The translations under genes were made by a program, and so were the position numbers. Shown here one piece after another: positions 1 to 13,348 of a stretch of DNA of 64,000 nt; position 1 is the first letter of the stretch, and every line of letters starts with the position of its first letter. The stretch is from Triangularia verruculosa. Its lineage: Eukaryota; Ascomycota; Sordariomycetes; Sordariales; Podosporaceae. The stretch lies in the NCBI GenBank assembly GCA_033296885.1, contig MU863887.1, positions 1 through 64,000 on the forward strand. The letters run 5' to 3'. The notes under the pieces were generated by a model. The model made no database searches and was not told where the DNA came from. It saw only the letters and a list, made by a program, of their open reading frames with translations.

Positions 1-3000
1 TAAATAACAAACCCACCCACCCACCCCCCCTTCCGGCCGTTTTTTGGAAAATATTCAAAATTTTGGGGGGTTTTGAAATAAATTTTAAAAAATTTGTTTT
101 CCCCCCCCCCCCCCCCCCCCCCCAAAAGAAAGGTCACCAAGAGATCTTGCATTTCAGCAGACCTATGAGGCACCTACAAAACAAAAAAGCCACATGGAAT
201 TACCTATCGAAATATAACTCCGGAGACAGTTTACCGAGCCGTGTGGTAACCTGGTACCTACCTACCTATCCATCCCATATACATGCAAAAACTCTGGACG
301 ATCCGAGGTTCATTCTGTCTGTTCTGTCAAGGAGGATATTAAGTAGATATCTCCAGCAACAGCGAAAAAAAAAAGAAACATCTCGTAATCACCCCCATTC
401 TCAAAAGCTTTAGGAATTGAGATGCTGATGATTATTACTACGTTACACTGTACTTTTTTTGTTATGACTGGGCTTTGATTCAAACCTGGTTTTGCGGCGG
501 TCAAAGCTTCACGACAGGCAGGCACAATCTCTTCTCACGAACCATTTATTAGATCCTCCCCGTCCAGTGATCCCCCAATCTTGGTACAATGTTATGTAGA
601 TTTTTTTTCTTTTTTTTTCCCTCACTCCACTAGGTAGTCAGATCATTTTATTGAAGCAGCGGCACAATGCCATCGTAGTTGTGCCATGGTAAGCTATAAT
701 CTCGGCCAAAAATATTAACCTCAGCAGTAAGCATGTGTGTGGTTCACATTCTGCTGCTACTGCTGTGGATGCACGGCGGCATGTCGTCAAAAAAATGCAT
801 CTCAGCTCCCTAGGTAGTTTACAAGCCACACAAGGTGCGTCATTCCCCCCCCCCAGTGACAAAGTTTGAGAACTGAAACGGGCCGTTATGGGAGGCGCCG
901 ACAGGCACCGAGATGACGCCGTTGCGTTTTGTGCACCCCCCGGCAGCCAACCAGAGCCTCGGGCACGGTTTTGATGGGCGTTTTGGGGGCTGCTTGTTTC
1001 TTGCTGTACTGGAGAGATCTTGGTAGTAGTAATTACCTCATCTCCCGAGAAACCCGTTATGTGTTCACCAGCCACATTTTCTCTCTCATTCATTCTCCCA
1101 GGGTGGTATTGGATTTTCTGCAGGTTGATCTGATATGTAATTAAGCGTGCGGAAATGCCGAACGACCAAAGTCGGGCCTGTTTGTGTACCCCCCTGGAGC
1201 ATACATACAAACGAATACCGGATCGAAACCAATCCCCGCTTCAGCGCAGACTGGACAGGGGCTTGTTTGAATTGATCATCAACGGGAGCCTGCTGTTACG
1301 GATGTGAGAGGTAAAATAGCGGGCAGGCTCTACAGTACCTACATAACTTCGGCAAACGGCGTCACGGGAAGCCTTCGGCGGAGCATCTCGAAGGTTTCCC
1401 AGGTGGGAAATCCCACTCAGGTGTCAGTGCCATCTTTTTTGCCAAAACCCGCCAGCCCGCTGTCGCAATGCGCCCTATGATGATCCATCAGAACCAGGCG
1501 GAACGAGACATTCCCGCCGGCGGATTCTCACCGGGAGGTCAGCATCATCCTTAGTTCTCCACGTTTTCCAGCCTTTTCACCAGGGGCCGTTGTCGTGACG
1601 GAATGTAAACATAACACTAGAAGTGGTATCGTGTACTTTTTCTGATACTCCCTCTAGCGCCAAATGGTCGAATGCCCAGTCGAGGGGGGTTTCCCGTCTG
1701 GGGAAGTCCCGGGGTCAAGGTTTGATCGGAAAATATTAGAAATTAAAAAAACGTGCCCTCCGGTTGTTTAAACCGGCGGAATGAAACGCAGTCTTTTGCT
1801 TTTTGATTGGCACGGGAACATCTGCTATTCTACAGTAGAGCTGAGGTGTTGGCGATCCCAACAGGCTGAGAGAACGGAGTGACAGGAAGGATTTGTTGAT
1901 GACGCAAAAGGATCTTCGCAAGTGCCGTGGCCTTGCTACAACGTTGAAGCTCGACATCACCACTCCGCATCCTGACATTTGACATAAAAGAGGGATTTTG
2001 ATATCAGCGGTTCTACCTTGGTCTTGGATATACCGTGCTAAAAACCGGGATCGGGTGGGGGGAAACCTACACGCTTGCAAGCTTCCCCAGATCTTCCATC
2101 CTTTCAGGCAGTTGAGCCGGCTGATCTACCACACCGCTGTCATTGCGCCCCCAACTCCCTGCCCCAGGCTTAACAACTCCCGGAGCAGAGAAGTAGGTCG
2201 GGTTGACATCAAGGGCCTACCCTGCATGGTGTAACTCTCTTTGGCGGCTGACTTATCGCCTTGCACTGGCTGGGGCGCGGCGGGCCAACACTTCGGGGTG
2301 AGACTGCACCGATGATGCTCACGATGTCGACTAGCAGCCTGTCGTGTTCCCCAAGCAGGCGTCCATCTGCAGGCCTGTGCGGGCCTGTGCTAGTCCCCTC
2401 CTGAACCTACTGCTCTCGCTGCAAGTCAACAGGCGTGTCCGCACGGTGTCAGCCAGGCAAGTGTAACTGTACTGGGTCTGATGCTCTGCTAGTCATGTGT
2501 CGACTGTGACAAGCTGCAGATCGACCAGGGCAAGGATTTGGCAGCTCGTGTTTCCCACCCTCCGCTGAATATGATGTCTTGGGGGGCAATCGAGAAACCA
2601 AGACATGCGAAGAGCCGTCTTGTGATGGTAACTCGTGGGCGTGTGAGCGAAGTAACTCCCCGTTACATACCGTTATCGGACTGCCAGTGTCAGTGTCTCT
2701 CTGTCGGTCCACCATGTTGCGTTGCGGTGCAGAGAGGGGCGGGTAGCGGATATTTCCGCGGTTGTCTTTCCTCGAGCTTTAAAGAATACGAGCTTCAGAA
2801 GAAGAGAACCGCAAGGGAATTCCTCGACAGGCATGTCTCTGGCAAAGAGATCCGTCCTCTCCGTTACCCAAGCAGAAAAGAAGTGCCGTGGCACAGCATT
2901 CCTGTTCCATGTCAGCTTCCCATCTCCGTGTCAATTTTGCATCGCCTCAGGCCTGACTGCCTGGATGTGTGTGCAAGCAGGTTGGGGGATGGGGCGCCTT

Positions 3001-6000
3001 GTCAGCATGGCTCCTCAATGCAAGCACACGGCAGCCGTGCAGGACAACAGCGACTGACTCCGTTTGCATGCTCTTCCGAAGTGGGCAGGGCCCAGCCTGC
3101 GGGGAGTGGGATGGTATGGTTACCCCGAGGAAGGGGTAGAAGAGTACCGCCATCATAGGTAACAGCAACGCTACCCCAAGGTCGCCCGGCAGCTGTGAAT
3201 GCTTTGAGCCATCCAACACAGATCTCACGATGGCAGTTGACAACCATGGATACGCCACAGGCTGAGTAGAAGCGACATGCATCGCCATCACCCTCGCTCA
3301 GAGGGCCAGACCTGAACCGACCTACCCACGTACATACCATGGGCAGCCAGGTGAACGAAGCAGGCTCGGCGTAGTGCGGTGGAGCCGGGAACACAGCAAG
3401 ATTCCATACCCAAATGGGGAATCGCACCTCAAGCATCCGCATGGAACGATCAGCAAGCTTGTTGTTGGCGGGAGAGGGGGTGGAGGATCTTGTCCGAAGT
3501 GTTGGCCTGGTCCAATGGACCCAGGGGCGGCAGACCCTACGGCCGCGACTGCCGAAGGCATTCTGAGCCAAGGTCCAAAGCTGAGGTGATGGTCTTCGGA
3601 GACTTGGGTCCCCATTCCCGGTCAGCGAAATGAAAGGCCAGTTTCGCCGGTTGAAACAATTTGAGCTCGATTCAGATGCAGGCTGCCGTGCTGTTCTGTC
3701 CCGACAAGACCGAGCTGTGCCTGTAGACGAGCGGGACGAGCTCAGCGGGTTGGCTCAGAGCAGGCGCGCTTGAGTTAGCCGATGAGGAGGGTGGGCAACA
3801 AATGCGGAAGGTGAGAGCTGATGGCATCCCCCAAGTGTCACCGGCTGCGATGATACGACCCTGGGACCCACTTCCCCGATCTCTCACAACAAGGCAAGAA
3901 ACGCCAAGAGCTACCCCTGGCAGCCGGCAGTGCACGAGCCACAAAGCGGACTCGGAGAGGCCCACTGACTGCCCAAAGAGGAAAGGAGCGAAGCTGACCC
4001 AACGGCTGTCAACTTTGATACGACGTCTGTCCACGATCACCATCAAGTTACCTACCGCGTTGAATGGCAATGTCATACTATTCGGGGCTTTTGTGAGCTC
4101 GTCTTTTAGTTTGGCATTTCCTCGGCATCACGTGTTCGCGTCGTTCGACACCGGAAAATTTCACATATAGGAACGTTGGGAACGACACTGGAGACTGGTT
4201 CAGTGACACTCTGGTCGTAGCAGCCGACGTCTAGGTCTGCAACGTCACCGACCCCATCGATGGTAGCGACTCAAGGAGCCTGCGATTTTGTGTCTTTCCC
4301 GCCATCGGGGCCATCATTTGCAGCCCGAAACGGCGAGCTTTTCGCGGCCTGCTGCTCTCAGCTTGACAAAAGGCGAAGTCGAGAAAGAAAAAGATGGAGA
4401 TGGATGCATGCCAGGGGCAGGCGAGTATCCGGCATCTGCTGTATCCCGTTTTCGCATACCTCGCTGACGCCCTCTCCGGGCACCCGTTTCCTGGCTCCTC
4501 CTGTGCTGTGCTTCTGCCCCTGGACCCATGACCTGGTTGAGCCTTCTGGTGGTTCAGAAGCAATCTACACTTCAGTCGGCTAAATTAGCTGTGCCCTGTT
4601 GGATGGAGGTGACTTGTCCGGAGCCCCAGAGAGAACCTGACAGCTTCGGATCTCTTGGCCTTCTACGAGCTGCTGCCGCCAGCTGCCCATCGCATCCAAT
4701 CTATGTTTCTCTCGGCTCGGGGCCGTGCCCCAGAAGCCAAGGGCCGGTTCTAAGATGGCATCACAACCAGACAGACGGACTGGCAGTGGGAAGGGAGAGG
4801 AAGCATGTGCAGAACGCTACACTTACAGCCAACCGTTGGTTTCTTCCGCTGAAGCCGTAGACACGCCCGCATAGGCTCAATCCATCGCAGCGTCATCAAG
4901 AACAGCCAACCCAGAGTTGGACAGTGTTAGCGAGATCAATAGTCCGTAAGAGATGATGGAAACGAAGATGTCGCAACCATCAGAACATTGCCTCCTGGTG
5001 CACTGAGGAGGCCCGAATGCAGCGGCAGATGACTTTTCGGCTTTTCATCAGAGGTTAGTGAATATCGAGGTGCGTCTTTTCTCATCGCTGTCTCCCAGCC
5101 ACCTGCCCAGTTGAGAAGAAGGTTTGCGCGTTTCTCAAGCCTGATGCTTGCCTATCAAGATTCGGCTTTGTTGGCTCGTTCAATAGCGCGCGTCTGGCTG
5201 ATGTGCTGTTGCGGCAGCAACTTTCTGGGCACCACGGCAGATTTGGTCGAGACTAACTCCAGCGAAGACCAGGTCCGGTGCAACCAGCAGGGACCAGCTT
5301 CTCGGCTTTGGAGAGCACAACCTGTTCAGCCTGACTGATTTCACGCCACCCCGCAGCCTTTTCCTGCCCCTGCGTTTCCGTATCTCGAAAACGGGACGCC
5401 CCCAGGCTTGAGCAAGCCCGGAACGCGATGCCGGCAAAGTATAGACTTGCTCTTGTGTCGCCAGGGAGGAGTGGTTCGACTGACGCAGATGCCTTGTTGA
5501 GGCTATGTTGTTCTCATGGTTGCATTCCGGCCGGGTTGTAAGAACGGCAGGGTGGTCTGGTCATGACTCTTCGGTGGAAGTACCAGCGACATATGGCGAC
5601 TATCAGACATCTTGTGGGCCCCCACCACCTCGGACCGGACCTGGCGAGGGGGTAATCCCAACATTTGTTGTGGTGACCAAGTTTCCCTCCTACAACCACC
5701 TGGGCTTGGGTCGAGGGGAATGCAGCCCCTTTATGGTTGTGATTGAGCCTTGCGGACAGAGCCAAACTCTGGCCTCAGTATGCTGGCAAGACTTGCATTC
5801 AATCTAACTGTGATTTTCTCTAGATGAAGCAGAAGCCGTTCATGAAAGCTGACTGGGTTTAATCAACAGATTAATTGTCGGGCACAAATTAAAACATGTG
5901 TTTTCCATCTCCCTGGTTCGCTGTCGGTGAAGCGAGTTGATGGGCGGGTAATGGTGCCTGCTGCCCCCCGTGTCGGACAAGCAGTTTGATCTGGGTTGTG

Positions 6001-7424
6001 GCTTTGGTATCGTTGGGAGCAACCAAGGCCATGATATTAATCTCGATGAAAGTAAATCAGAAGTAATTGAGAAAGAAATTCAGGGCAATGAACGTCGTCG
6101 GACGTTTATACTTCTTTGTGCTGCGCTGTGTCGATGCTTGGGTATATACCCGAGATGTCCTCGCCGAAAAACTGAAGTCGATGTAGTTTTGATAGAGTGT
6201 TTGCAGACCAGCAATATCTACTAGCATGCCTCTTTGATGTGGCTGAGAAGTAGTTCGTGGTCATGTTATAGGTTCCACATTGCCTCTCGACATCATAGAC
6301 GTCTTTCTCAATCGTTGAACGCTTTCCTACTTCCTCCCAATGAACCGATCGATCGACGAGATCCTCCTCCATCGAGACTTTTCCCAAACTTCGAACTTTC
6401 GACAGGCAACCACAGAGAGGAAGGAAACGATAGAACAGGGCCGAGCCGAGGTTGAACTACCTTACCTACTTCTGTTTCGACACAGACAGGGCCGTGGCTA
6501 GGGCGCCGCCGGTCTCGAAATTCTTTCTGCGATCACGAGAAGGCAGCAGACCTATGGATAATCCTGAGTGTGGCCTCCATGGCACAGAGCATCAGATTAT
6601 CGACAGACTGAGAGCTAAGCTAGGTAGCTAGACTCTCTGTCCCATCCTGCCTCTCTCTCTCGATCAACGGCACCCACTTGCTGTCGTTGTGTCTGACATT
6701 AACGCTGCTGAATGCAGTAATAACAGGCACAAGCAGAGTTTGCTACCAACTCGAATAGCTAGCCACCTTTACCCTACGAAGAACCGAAACAAGGAAGTAG
6801 CAGACCGGTAAACAACCTCTCAGGCTACCTATCTGTGATAGAACCTCGACCACAGTGAGGACTCGCCAAGCGAATGCCGACTTGTTGGACGTCCAAGTCT
6901 TTTGTAACGAGTGTTCTTCGAGACGCCTACCTACCTACACAGTAGCGCCGGCCATTCAACTTCGAGAAAGGAAAGGAAAACAACTCCGGATAAAGCACTC
7001 GATGCCTCTCGTACCAGATGATACTGTGCCATCTTGGGGGTAGAACGAGCAAGGGTTGTTACAGAAAATGAACAACCTTGCCCGTCGGCAGGAGTTGATG
7101 AGATTACTAGAACTACTGTATTTTTTCGCGCCCTCTGTACTACTATCTCATGCGGGAAACGATCTGAATAGCGCTCGATACATATACGTGATTGATCTCC
7201 TTGATTGTATAGCCCAGGTTAGACTGTCCCATTACTTGTGCTCTTTGTCCACCATCGCTATGCTCGTCAAAATATCTACCCAAACCCAGATCATTATCCA
7301 GTCTCTAATATTACCAACTCTACCTTCTCAACCCATCTCTATAAACATTACCTATTCCATCGAGCTTGATGTACCACCCCCAGCACCACCATATATATAC
7401 ATACATCTCTCAGACATTCCTGTA
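1..7424. other. Gene-poor intergenic stretch
   Basis: I see no supportable gene in these 7.4 kb. The open frames are under about 200 codons, have no recognisable domain and do not join through plausible introns. The sequence is of mixed composition and unique-looking. It has a poly-C run near the left edge, a short CT run near 6650 and scattered CCTACCTACC/TAGGTAGG words that recur in other intergenic parts of the window. The right end is the 3' flank of the BOR1-like gene. It may hold the promoter and leader of a gene beyond the left edge or a non-coding RNA; neither can be shown from sequence. Confidence 0.6.
101..123. repeat. Poly-C homopolymer (23 C)
   Basis: An uninterrupted run of 23 C residues, preceded by AT-rich sequence and a G6 run. 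Homopolymers of this length are prone to length errors, so local frames should not be trusted. Confidence 0.9.
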
Positions 7425-9620
7425 TCACACCCTCGAGATTCCATCCCCAGTATGCTGCCCCCTACTCAACCTCCTCCTAACTCCAGCCCCCACCGTATCC
7501 AACCCCCCGGTGCTCTCCCCCATCTCCGCCAACTCCTCCTCACTCCTCCTTTTCTTCCTCCTCCCTCCCCCCATCTCCCCATCCGTTTCCTCCCCATCCC
7601 CCTCCCCCTCTAGCAGCACACCCCTCACCCTCTGCCCATTCTCATTCCCACTCCCCCCAGCCTTCCCACCAAAACTATTCCCCCCGCAGCTCACCATCGT
7701 GAACTCGCTCGCCGTAGGGCCGTCCAACACACCCAGCTCTTGCTCGCTCAGCCACCTAGGCAGTACCATCGCTCTAACCGGGATGAGCAAAATGATAAAA
7801 ATCGGGAACCCAACCGCCGCGACCGTCTGCGTGATCGCAAAGGTGGCAGCAAAACCCAACAATTCCAACCCGACGAAAAGCCATATTTTCTTGTCGGGGC
7901 AAGACCGGAAGGGACTGTCTCTTGGCCGTAACCTCTTTTCTTGGAGGAGGTACACCAGCTTGAGCGTGATCCCGTTGCCTTCCAGGGCTTGGAAGCCCAT
8001 GATGAAGAACAAGCCTGCTAGCACTCCCTGGGGGATGAGATGGAGGACGGACAAAAGCGGTCCGGTCATTGCGATGAGGGTGATGAGACCTTGGGCGAGG
8101 TTGGAGACGCGCTGTTCGACGACGTGGGTGGCTTTGAGGACGGGTTTACGGTTGTCGTCGGTGGAGGAGTTGGTGGAGCTAGAGGAGGAAGACGTGACGA
8201 TCTCGGTGACGCAGAGGGACTCGGTGTGAAAAGGAGCTTGAGGAATCAGGCCGTTGGGGAAGGGGAGGCCCAATAGACCCGAGATTCCGGTCGTTAGCCC
8301 CAAGAGAAAAAGGTCCCAGTGGAACCCGGCTGGTTTGCGGAGGGGGTATTCGGAGCCTTGGGCGATAAGGGAGGATACTACATTTGATGTTAAGAGGTTG
8401 GTACCTTACAAAAAGGAAGGGGACATACCATTGTGGTCAAACCAAAATAGGACCGTCAACAAAATCGCAAACGGGATGGCGAGGAATACATGCCCCAGAG
8501 GCAAGTCCCAAAAGTGAACAAACCAACCCCTTGATTCTACCGTCGGCATAAACGCAATGCTCGTCGGCAGCGTCTCCAACGGGACGTCTTTCATCCGAGG
8601 CATGTAGGCGAATCCAGTAAAGAAAATCACCGTTAGAGGGGTGCCATAGTCTTTGATGAAGACTCTGATCCAGTGCTTGAAAAGCGTTGACTTTGTGCCG
8701 ATCTCACCGCAAATGTATGCGATGCAGAAGACAAGCAGGGAGACCACAACTGACAGCCAGAATGGAGAGCCATCACCAAGGGTCTCCAGGATCTGGACAC
8801 CCTTCTGGAGATAAATCAGCGCGACGTAGAAGCCGAAGATGTCGCAGGGGAAGCGGGTGACATAGCTCAGCCTGTCGTCTATCAGCATCCGCAATGCAGT
8901 TGAAGAAGGCAGTGAACATACCAGTTGCAGGAATTCGTCACCGCCAAAATCCAATGAAACACCAAACTCCACAGCCCAATCCAGCACATGAACCCCAGGT
9001 AATACGTCCCCGAATCCTTCATGATGTTGTACACGGTACTATCAACCCCACATTAGCCCATCACTTCCTCTGATCAAATCTCACTAGCCATCTTCAATCC
9101 AAACACTTCTATCATCCCTGCAACAATACCCCCCCTTTCCTACCAGAAAGCAGAAATATTATACTCACTAATTGAAAACCGTAATCGGCCCCGTGACACC
9201 CACAATCACAATCGGCTGGCACGCCCCCAGACTAAACACCACCGCCCCCAGCACGCTCGCCAGCAGCGTCTCGTTCACCCCGTACTCCCCGTCCGTCTTG
9301 TGCAGCATGTCCAGGCTAAACGCCAGTGCGGGCAATATGTTTGCAAAGAACATGTAAACCGTCGCCGGCACGACCCGGTAGTCCCAGGCGTCGGTCCAGT
9401 CGGACCAGTAGTACGGCAGACGGCGCTTGACGTCGAGGTACATCCCCCTGCCGAGATGGATTTTGTACCATGGTTCTGGTTTTTGTATTGTTGCTGGTGA
9501 GGAAGTGGTGGTGGGAGCTGGTGGTGATGGTGGCAAAGCGGTGTGAGTCGGTAGCAGCTGTCCAACAGGAGGAGGAGGCGGAGAGCTCGGCCCTGATAAT
9601 GGAGGGTTTTCCGATGCCAT
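7425..9620 (-). CDS. BOR1: BOR1-type borate exporter (anion-exchanger family)
   Basis: Predicted plasma-membrane boron exporter of the HCO3-/anion-exchanger (SLC4) superfamily, about 654 aa. Exons on the minus strand are 9620-9169, 9038-8922, 8871-8429 and 8377-7425, with donors GTGAGT, GTATGT and GTATGT; all joins keep frame. The N-terminus is Pro/Ser-rich. It is followed by family features: a first helix block ending in VGVTGPITVFN, then YNIMKDSGTYYLGFMCWIGLW, a DIFGFYVALIYLQKGV segment, HVFLAIPFAILLTVLFWFDHN, and the conserved GLLGLPFPNGLIPQAPFHTESL loop (positions in exon 4). The C-terminal tail is hydrophilic and Gly/Glu/Arg-rich. The ATG at 9620 is chosen because the only upstream in-frame alternative is GTG. 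In yeast the family exports borate; fungal homologues are also annotated as bicarbonate transporters, so the substrate is inferred. Confidence 0.9.
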
Positions 9621-10548
9621 GATGTTTTGTTTTGTTGTTTTGCCTGCTGAAACGTTGATAATAGGGGGCGGCGTGGCTGAAGTCAACGGTCGGTAGGTCG
9701 GTGAGGCTGCTGTTTTCACACTGGTGAAAACGCGGCTGTAAGTTGCGCCCGCTTGTCAAAACCAATGAAATAGGATGAAAACCACGGTAACTGAACTCAA
9801 AGAACAGAAAGCGTTTCAATGCCGCTTCTCGGTTATCATCGCGCTTCAATCAAGACCCCAAAACTCATCGCAATTGATGAATGATGATGCAAAAAAAAGT
9901 TCAATTCTCGGCACCGTGGCGATGATTTTCCCCCAAAAAAACGACGTCGTTGATGAACAAGCTAAAAAGCCAAGAATTCAACATCAGTCAGGCGTTCTGG
10001 ACCCACAAGGCTGGCCACTAATTAATCCCCGTTTTGTTCCCCAGACTTCTCTTCAATGCTGTGCTTTCTGAAGTTTTCATTGTTCTTCAGGTTTAGAAGA
10101 GATTTAGTGTCCATCGGTCATTCATCGTGGCTTCTTTTCCATTGAACCTCAGAATCGGATACAAAAACTCCCAAGCATGAATTACCGAGTTGGACTGCCA
10201 AGCCGTTCTTCGTGTCAAGCCACCACCACCAGCACTTACACCACCAACCACCACTCGTCCTAATATAATGATACATTTTACATTTCATATACAAAGGAAA
10301 AGGATTTATATAGTACATAGATACATGCCCTTCCCTCGCCCACCCACCCTCCTCCTCCCTCTCCACAATCACCATTTCACACTCCCACTTCCTCGCTGTT
10401 CAGTTCAAAAAACCATGCACCCGCCCCATGCTTGTGTCCCTTTTTTTCTTCCAGTACAATGTTTCGATCCTCTTAAAACATGAAAACAGAACACACGAGT
10501 TGAGTTTTTGTAAAATCTACCTCATCCTCCCTCTCTCTACACATACCC
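9621..10548. other. BOR1 5' region and YTA12 3' flank
   Basis: 928 nt between the start of the borate exporter and the stop of the m-AAA protease, which are both on the minus strand. It should contain the BOR1 promoter and leader (left part) and the protease 3' UTR (right part). No further gene is visible. Confidence 0.6.
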
Positions 10549-13348
10549 TCACCTCTTCTCCTCGCCGCCCTTATGCTTCTTCATAGCAGGCTCGGCCCCC
10601 CCTGGGGTATCCGTGCTCTCAGTAGGGAAAGGGGGCGCAGCTCCCTTGCCTCCCTTACCATCAAAGTACTTAGAGAACTCCTCCTTCTCAGGCCACTCTC
10701 TTGGTCCCAGCAACCTGACCAAGTCATCTCTGCTCAGCACCTCCTTCCTCAAAAGCTCCTCGGCAACGATTCCAACTTCCTTCTTCCTCGCCGTCAGCAG
10801 ATCCTTGCACTGCTTGTACGCCTCGTCCACAATCCTGCGGACCTCGGCGTCAATCATCTGGGCGGTCGACTCAGCGAACGGCTTCTTGAGCTGGTTCTCG
10901 TCGTTGTTGAAGTGGAGGGGGCCGAGCTTCTTGGACATGCCCCATTGGGTTACCATGGTGGTGGCCATATGGGTAACCTTCTTGAAATCATCGCTAGCAC
11001 CGGTGGTGACGGTTGGGAAGTGAAGTTCCTCAGAGACACGGCCGCCAAGGGTCATGGCCATGCGATCCATGAGCTGGTTGGTAGACATAAGGTAGGCGTC
11101 AGTAGCGGGGAGATACTGAGCGTACCCAAGAGCACCCTGGCCACGGGGAATGATGGAAACCTTGAGAAGAGGGTCGGCCCACCGGAAGTACCAGCCGCAA
11201 ACGGCGTGGCCGGCCTCGTGGTAGGCGACTGTCCGCTTCTCCTCGGGGTCGAGGACGAGAGACTTGCGCTCGAGACCACCAATGACACGCTCAATGGCCT
11301 GCTCGAAATGGATCATAGCAACGCTGGTAGCGTTGGCACGAGCAGCTGCAAAGATGATTAGTATCTGTATATAGGAAGCAAAGACCAAGGGGGAAGAACA
11401 TACCAATCAGAGCAGCCTCATTGACCGCATTAGCGATATCAGCTCCAGCAAAACCCGGAGTCAGCGCTGCCAAACGACCAGTCAGGTAATCCAGATTCTC
11501 GCTCGTCAAAATCTTTCCAAGGTGCACCCTGAAGATATCCTGACGACCCTTCATCGTCGGCCGATCGATATGGATGTGCCTGTCAAAGCGACCAGGACGC
11601 ATCAGAGCCTTGTCGAGAATATCAGGCCTGTTCGTGCCAGCCAGCACGACAACCTGCTCCGAGGTATTGAAGCCATCCATTTCCGTCAAAATCTGGTTCA
11701 GCGTCGACTCCCGCTCGTCGTTACCGCCGCCCCTAAAGCCGCCCTCCGAACGCGACTTGCCAACGGCATCAATTTCGTCAATGAAGATAATGCAAGGAGC
11801 GTTCTTTCTGGCTGTCGCAAACAAGTCACGGACTCTGGACGCGCCGACACCGACAAACATCTCCACAAACTCGGAACCGCTGACAGAATAGAACGGCACC
11901 TGAGACTCGCCCGCAGTAGCCTTGGCAAGCAGCGTCTTACCGGTACCCGGGGGACCAGACAAGATCGCACCTCTTGGAATCTTGGCGCCCAATCTTTGGA
12001 ACCGTTCAGGAGACTTCAAGAAGCTCACGAACTCCATGATTTCCATCTTGGCCTCGTCCATGCCCGCCACATCGGCAAACTTGACCTTGACAGCCGCATC
12101 GTGGTTGAACTCCTTGGCCTTGCTCTTCCCGAAGCCAAAGACGCCGCTGCCGCCGCCGCCCATACCTGCACCAGCACGTCTCGCCGACCAGATAAGCAGA
12201 CCCATGATCATAATCGTCGGCCCGAAAGCAATCAACAAGCTGCTGATGTTGCTCTCGGAGGCGTAAGAGACCGGTATCCTGTCCGAACTTGGGATCCCAA
12301 GCTCCTGTTGCGCTTCATCCAGTCTCCTCTCGAAGGCATCAATAGAACCAATCGTGAAGTAGTAGTGGAATCCAGGCTTGCCGGCAGTAGAACCAGGGTA
12401 GACCGAGTTGACCGCCTCGCGATCGAGCTCAACTTTGACGCGGTCATGGTCCACGATAAGCTTCTTGACCAGCCCCTTGTCCAAGAACGTCCTCCTGAGT
12501 TCCTGCCATGTGATCTCCCTGGAGTTATCTCCACCCATAAACAACGACAGCAGCGGATACAGCAGAATAGCACCCACAACCCAGCTCATGGTATCCGACA
12601 GTTGAACCCGTGGTTTAGGCGGTGGAGGCGCACCCCTTCCTTGGCCTTGTTGTCCCTGCTGCTGCTCTCCCTGCTGCTGCTCTCCCTGCTGCTCCCCTTC
12701 CTGCTTTCCCTGCTGCTTCCCCTCCGCTTCTTGCCCCTTCTGCTTCCCCTCGTGTTGCCCCAGCGGTTGTCCATCCTTCCCCGGCTTCTTCGAATCAAAA
12801 TTCGTATTCCGCGCCGGCTGGGGGCCCTTCGCCTTCCTAATTGCTTCCTGCTCCCTCGTGAACTTCTGCAGATCCTCGACCATGTTTGGGAAATACCTCA
12901 TCGCCCTCAGCGCATCCATCATGCCCAACTTGGGGAAATCCCCCGTTTGGTTCTTGACCATCATGTCGTAAAACTCTTTTGGCAACCCCGGCACCTGATT
13001 CACGTCCATCAGCTTCTTCAGGTCTGGGGGCATCTGCATCGGCCCCAGAAGCCGCTCGACTTTTTTCCTGTCGTCCTCCGTCAGACGGACCCAGCCGCGG
13101 GGTATTGGCCGTTCGTCAGCATGGGCGCCTGTCTGGTTCAAGTCTTGATTGTCGTTGCCATTGTTGTTACCGGGCCCTTGGGGAGTCGTCGATTGGAATC
13201 TAGGAAGGAAACCTGCGCCGGTGATTGCCGGTGTGGCAGTAGTCCGGGGGTATCGGGCAGCTCGAATGGCAGGGCTTGTGATTGCTCGGAGGGGCAGACC
13301 CCTTCTCGCGCCGACGGTTGCCAGTCGGCAGGCTGGGGATCGAAACAT
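10549..13348 (-). CDS. YTA12: m-AAA protease subunit, mitochondrial inner membrane (YTA12/AFG3 type)
   Basis: ATP-dependent metalloprotease that degrades and processes inner-membrane and matrix proteins, facing the matrix. Exons are 13348-11404 and 11345-10549; the intron has GTATGT, a perfect TACTAAT branch site and TTTGCAG, giving 913 aa. A basic, Arg-rich N-terminus acts as presequence. A Gln/Glu/Gly/Lys-rich segment lies at about 190-238. Two membrane helices (about 255-272 and 369-388) flank an intermembrane-space domain, the arrangement of m-AAA rather than the single-helix i-AAA (Yme1). The AAA module shows Walker A GPPGTGKT (465-472), Walker B IIFIDEIDA, and NRP..RPGRFDRH in the second region of homology. 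The zinc site HEAGH is at 691-695. Some filamentous fungi have a single m-AAA gene, so assigning YTA12 over AFG3 is a best fit only (HFEQAIERVIGG, ERKS region). Confidence 0.93.

Noticed and set aside
1..130. A/C-rich and poly-C start as a chromosome end
   Set aside because: No TTAGGG/CCCTAA units are present.
3002..3571. A 189-codon minus-strand frame in the left gene-poor stretch
   Set aside because: It has a Cys/Trp/Arg-rich random-looking sequence, overlaps similar frames on both strands and has no motif or splice partner.
7366..8229. A 287-codon plus-strand frame
   Set aside because: Antisense to BOR1 exon 4; Pro/Ser-rich mirror with no domain.
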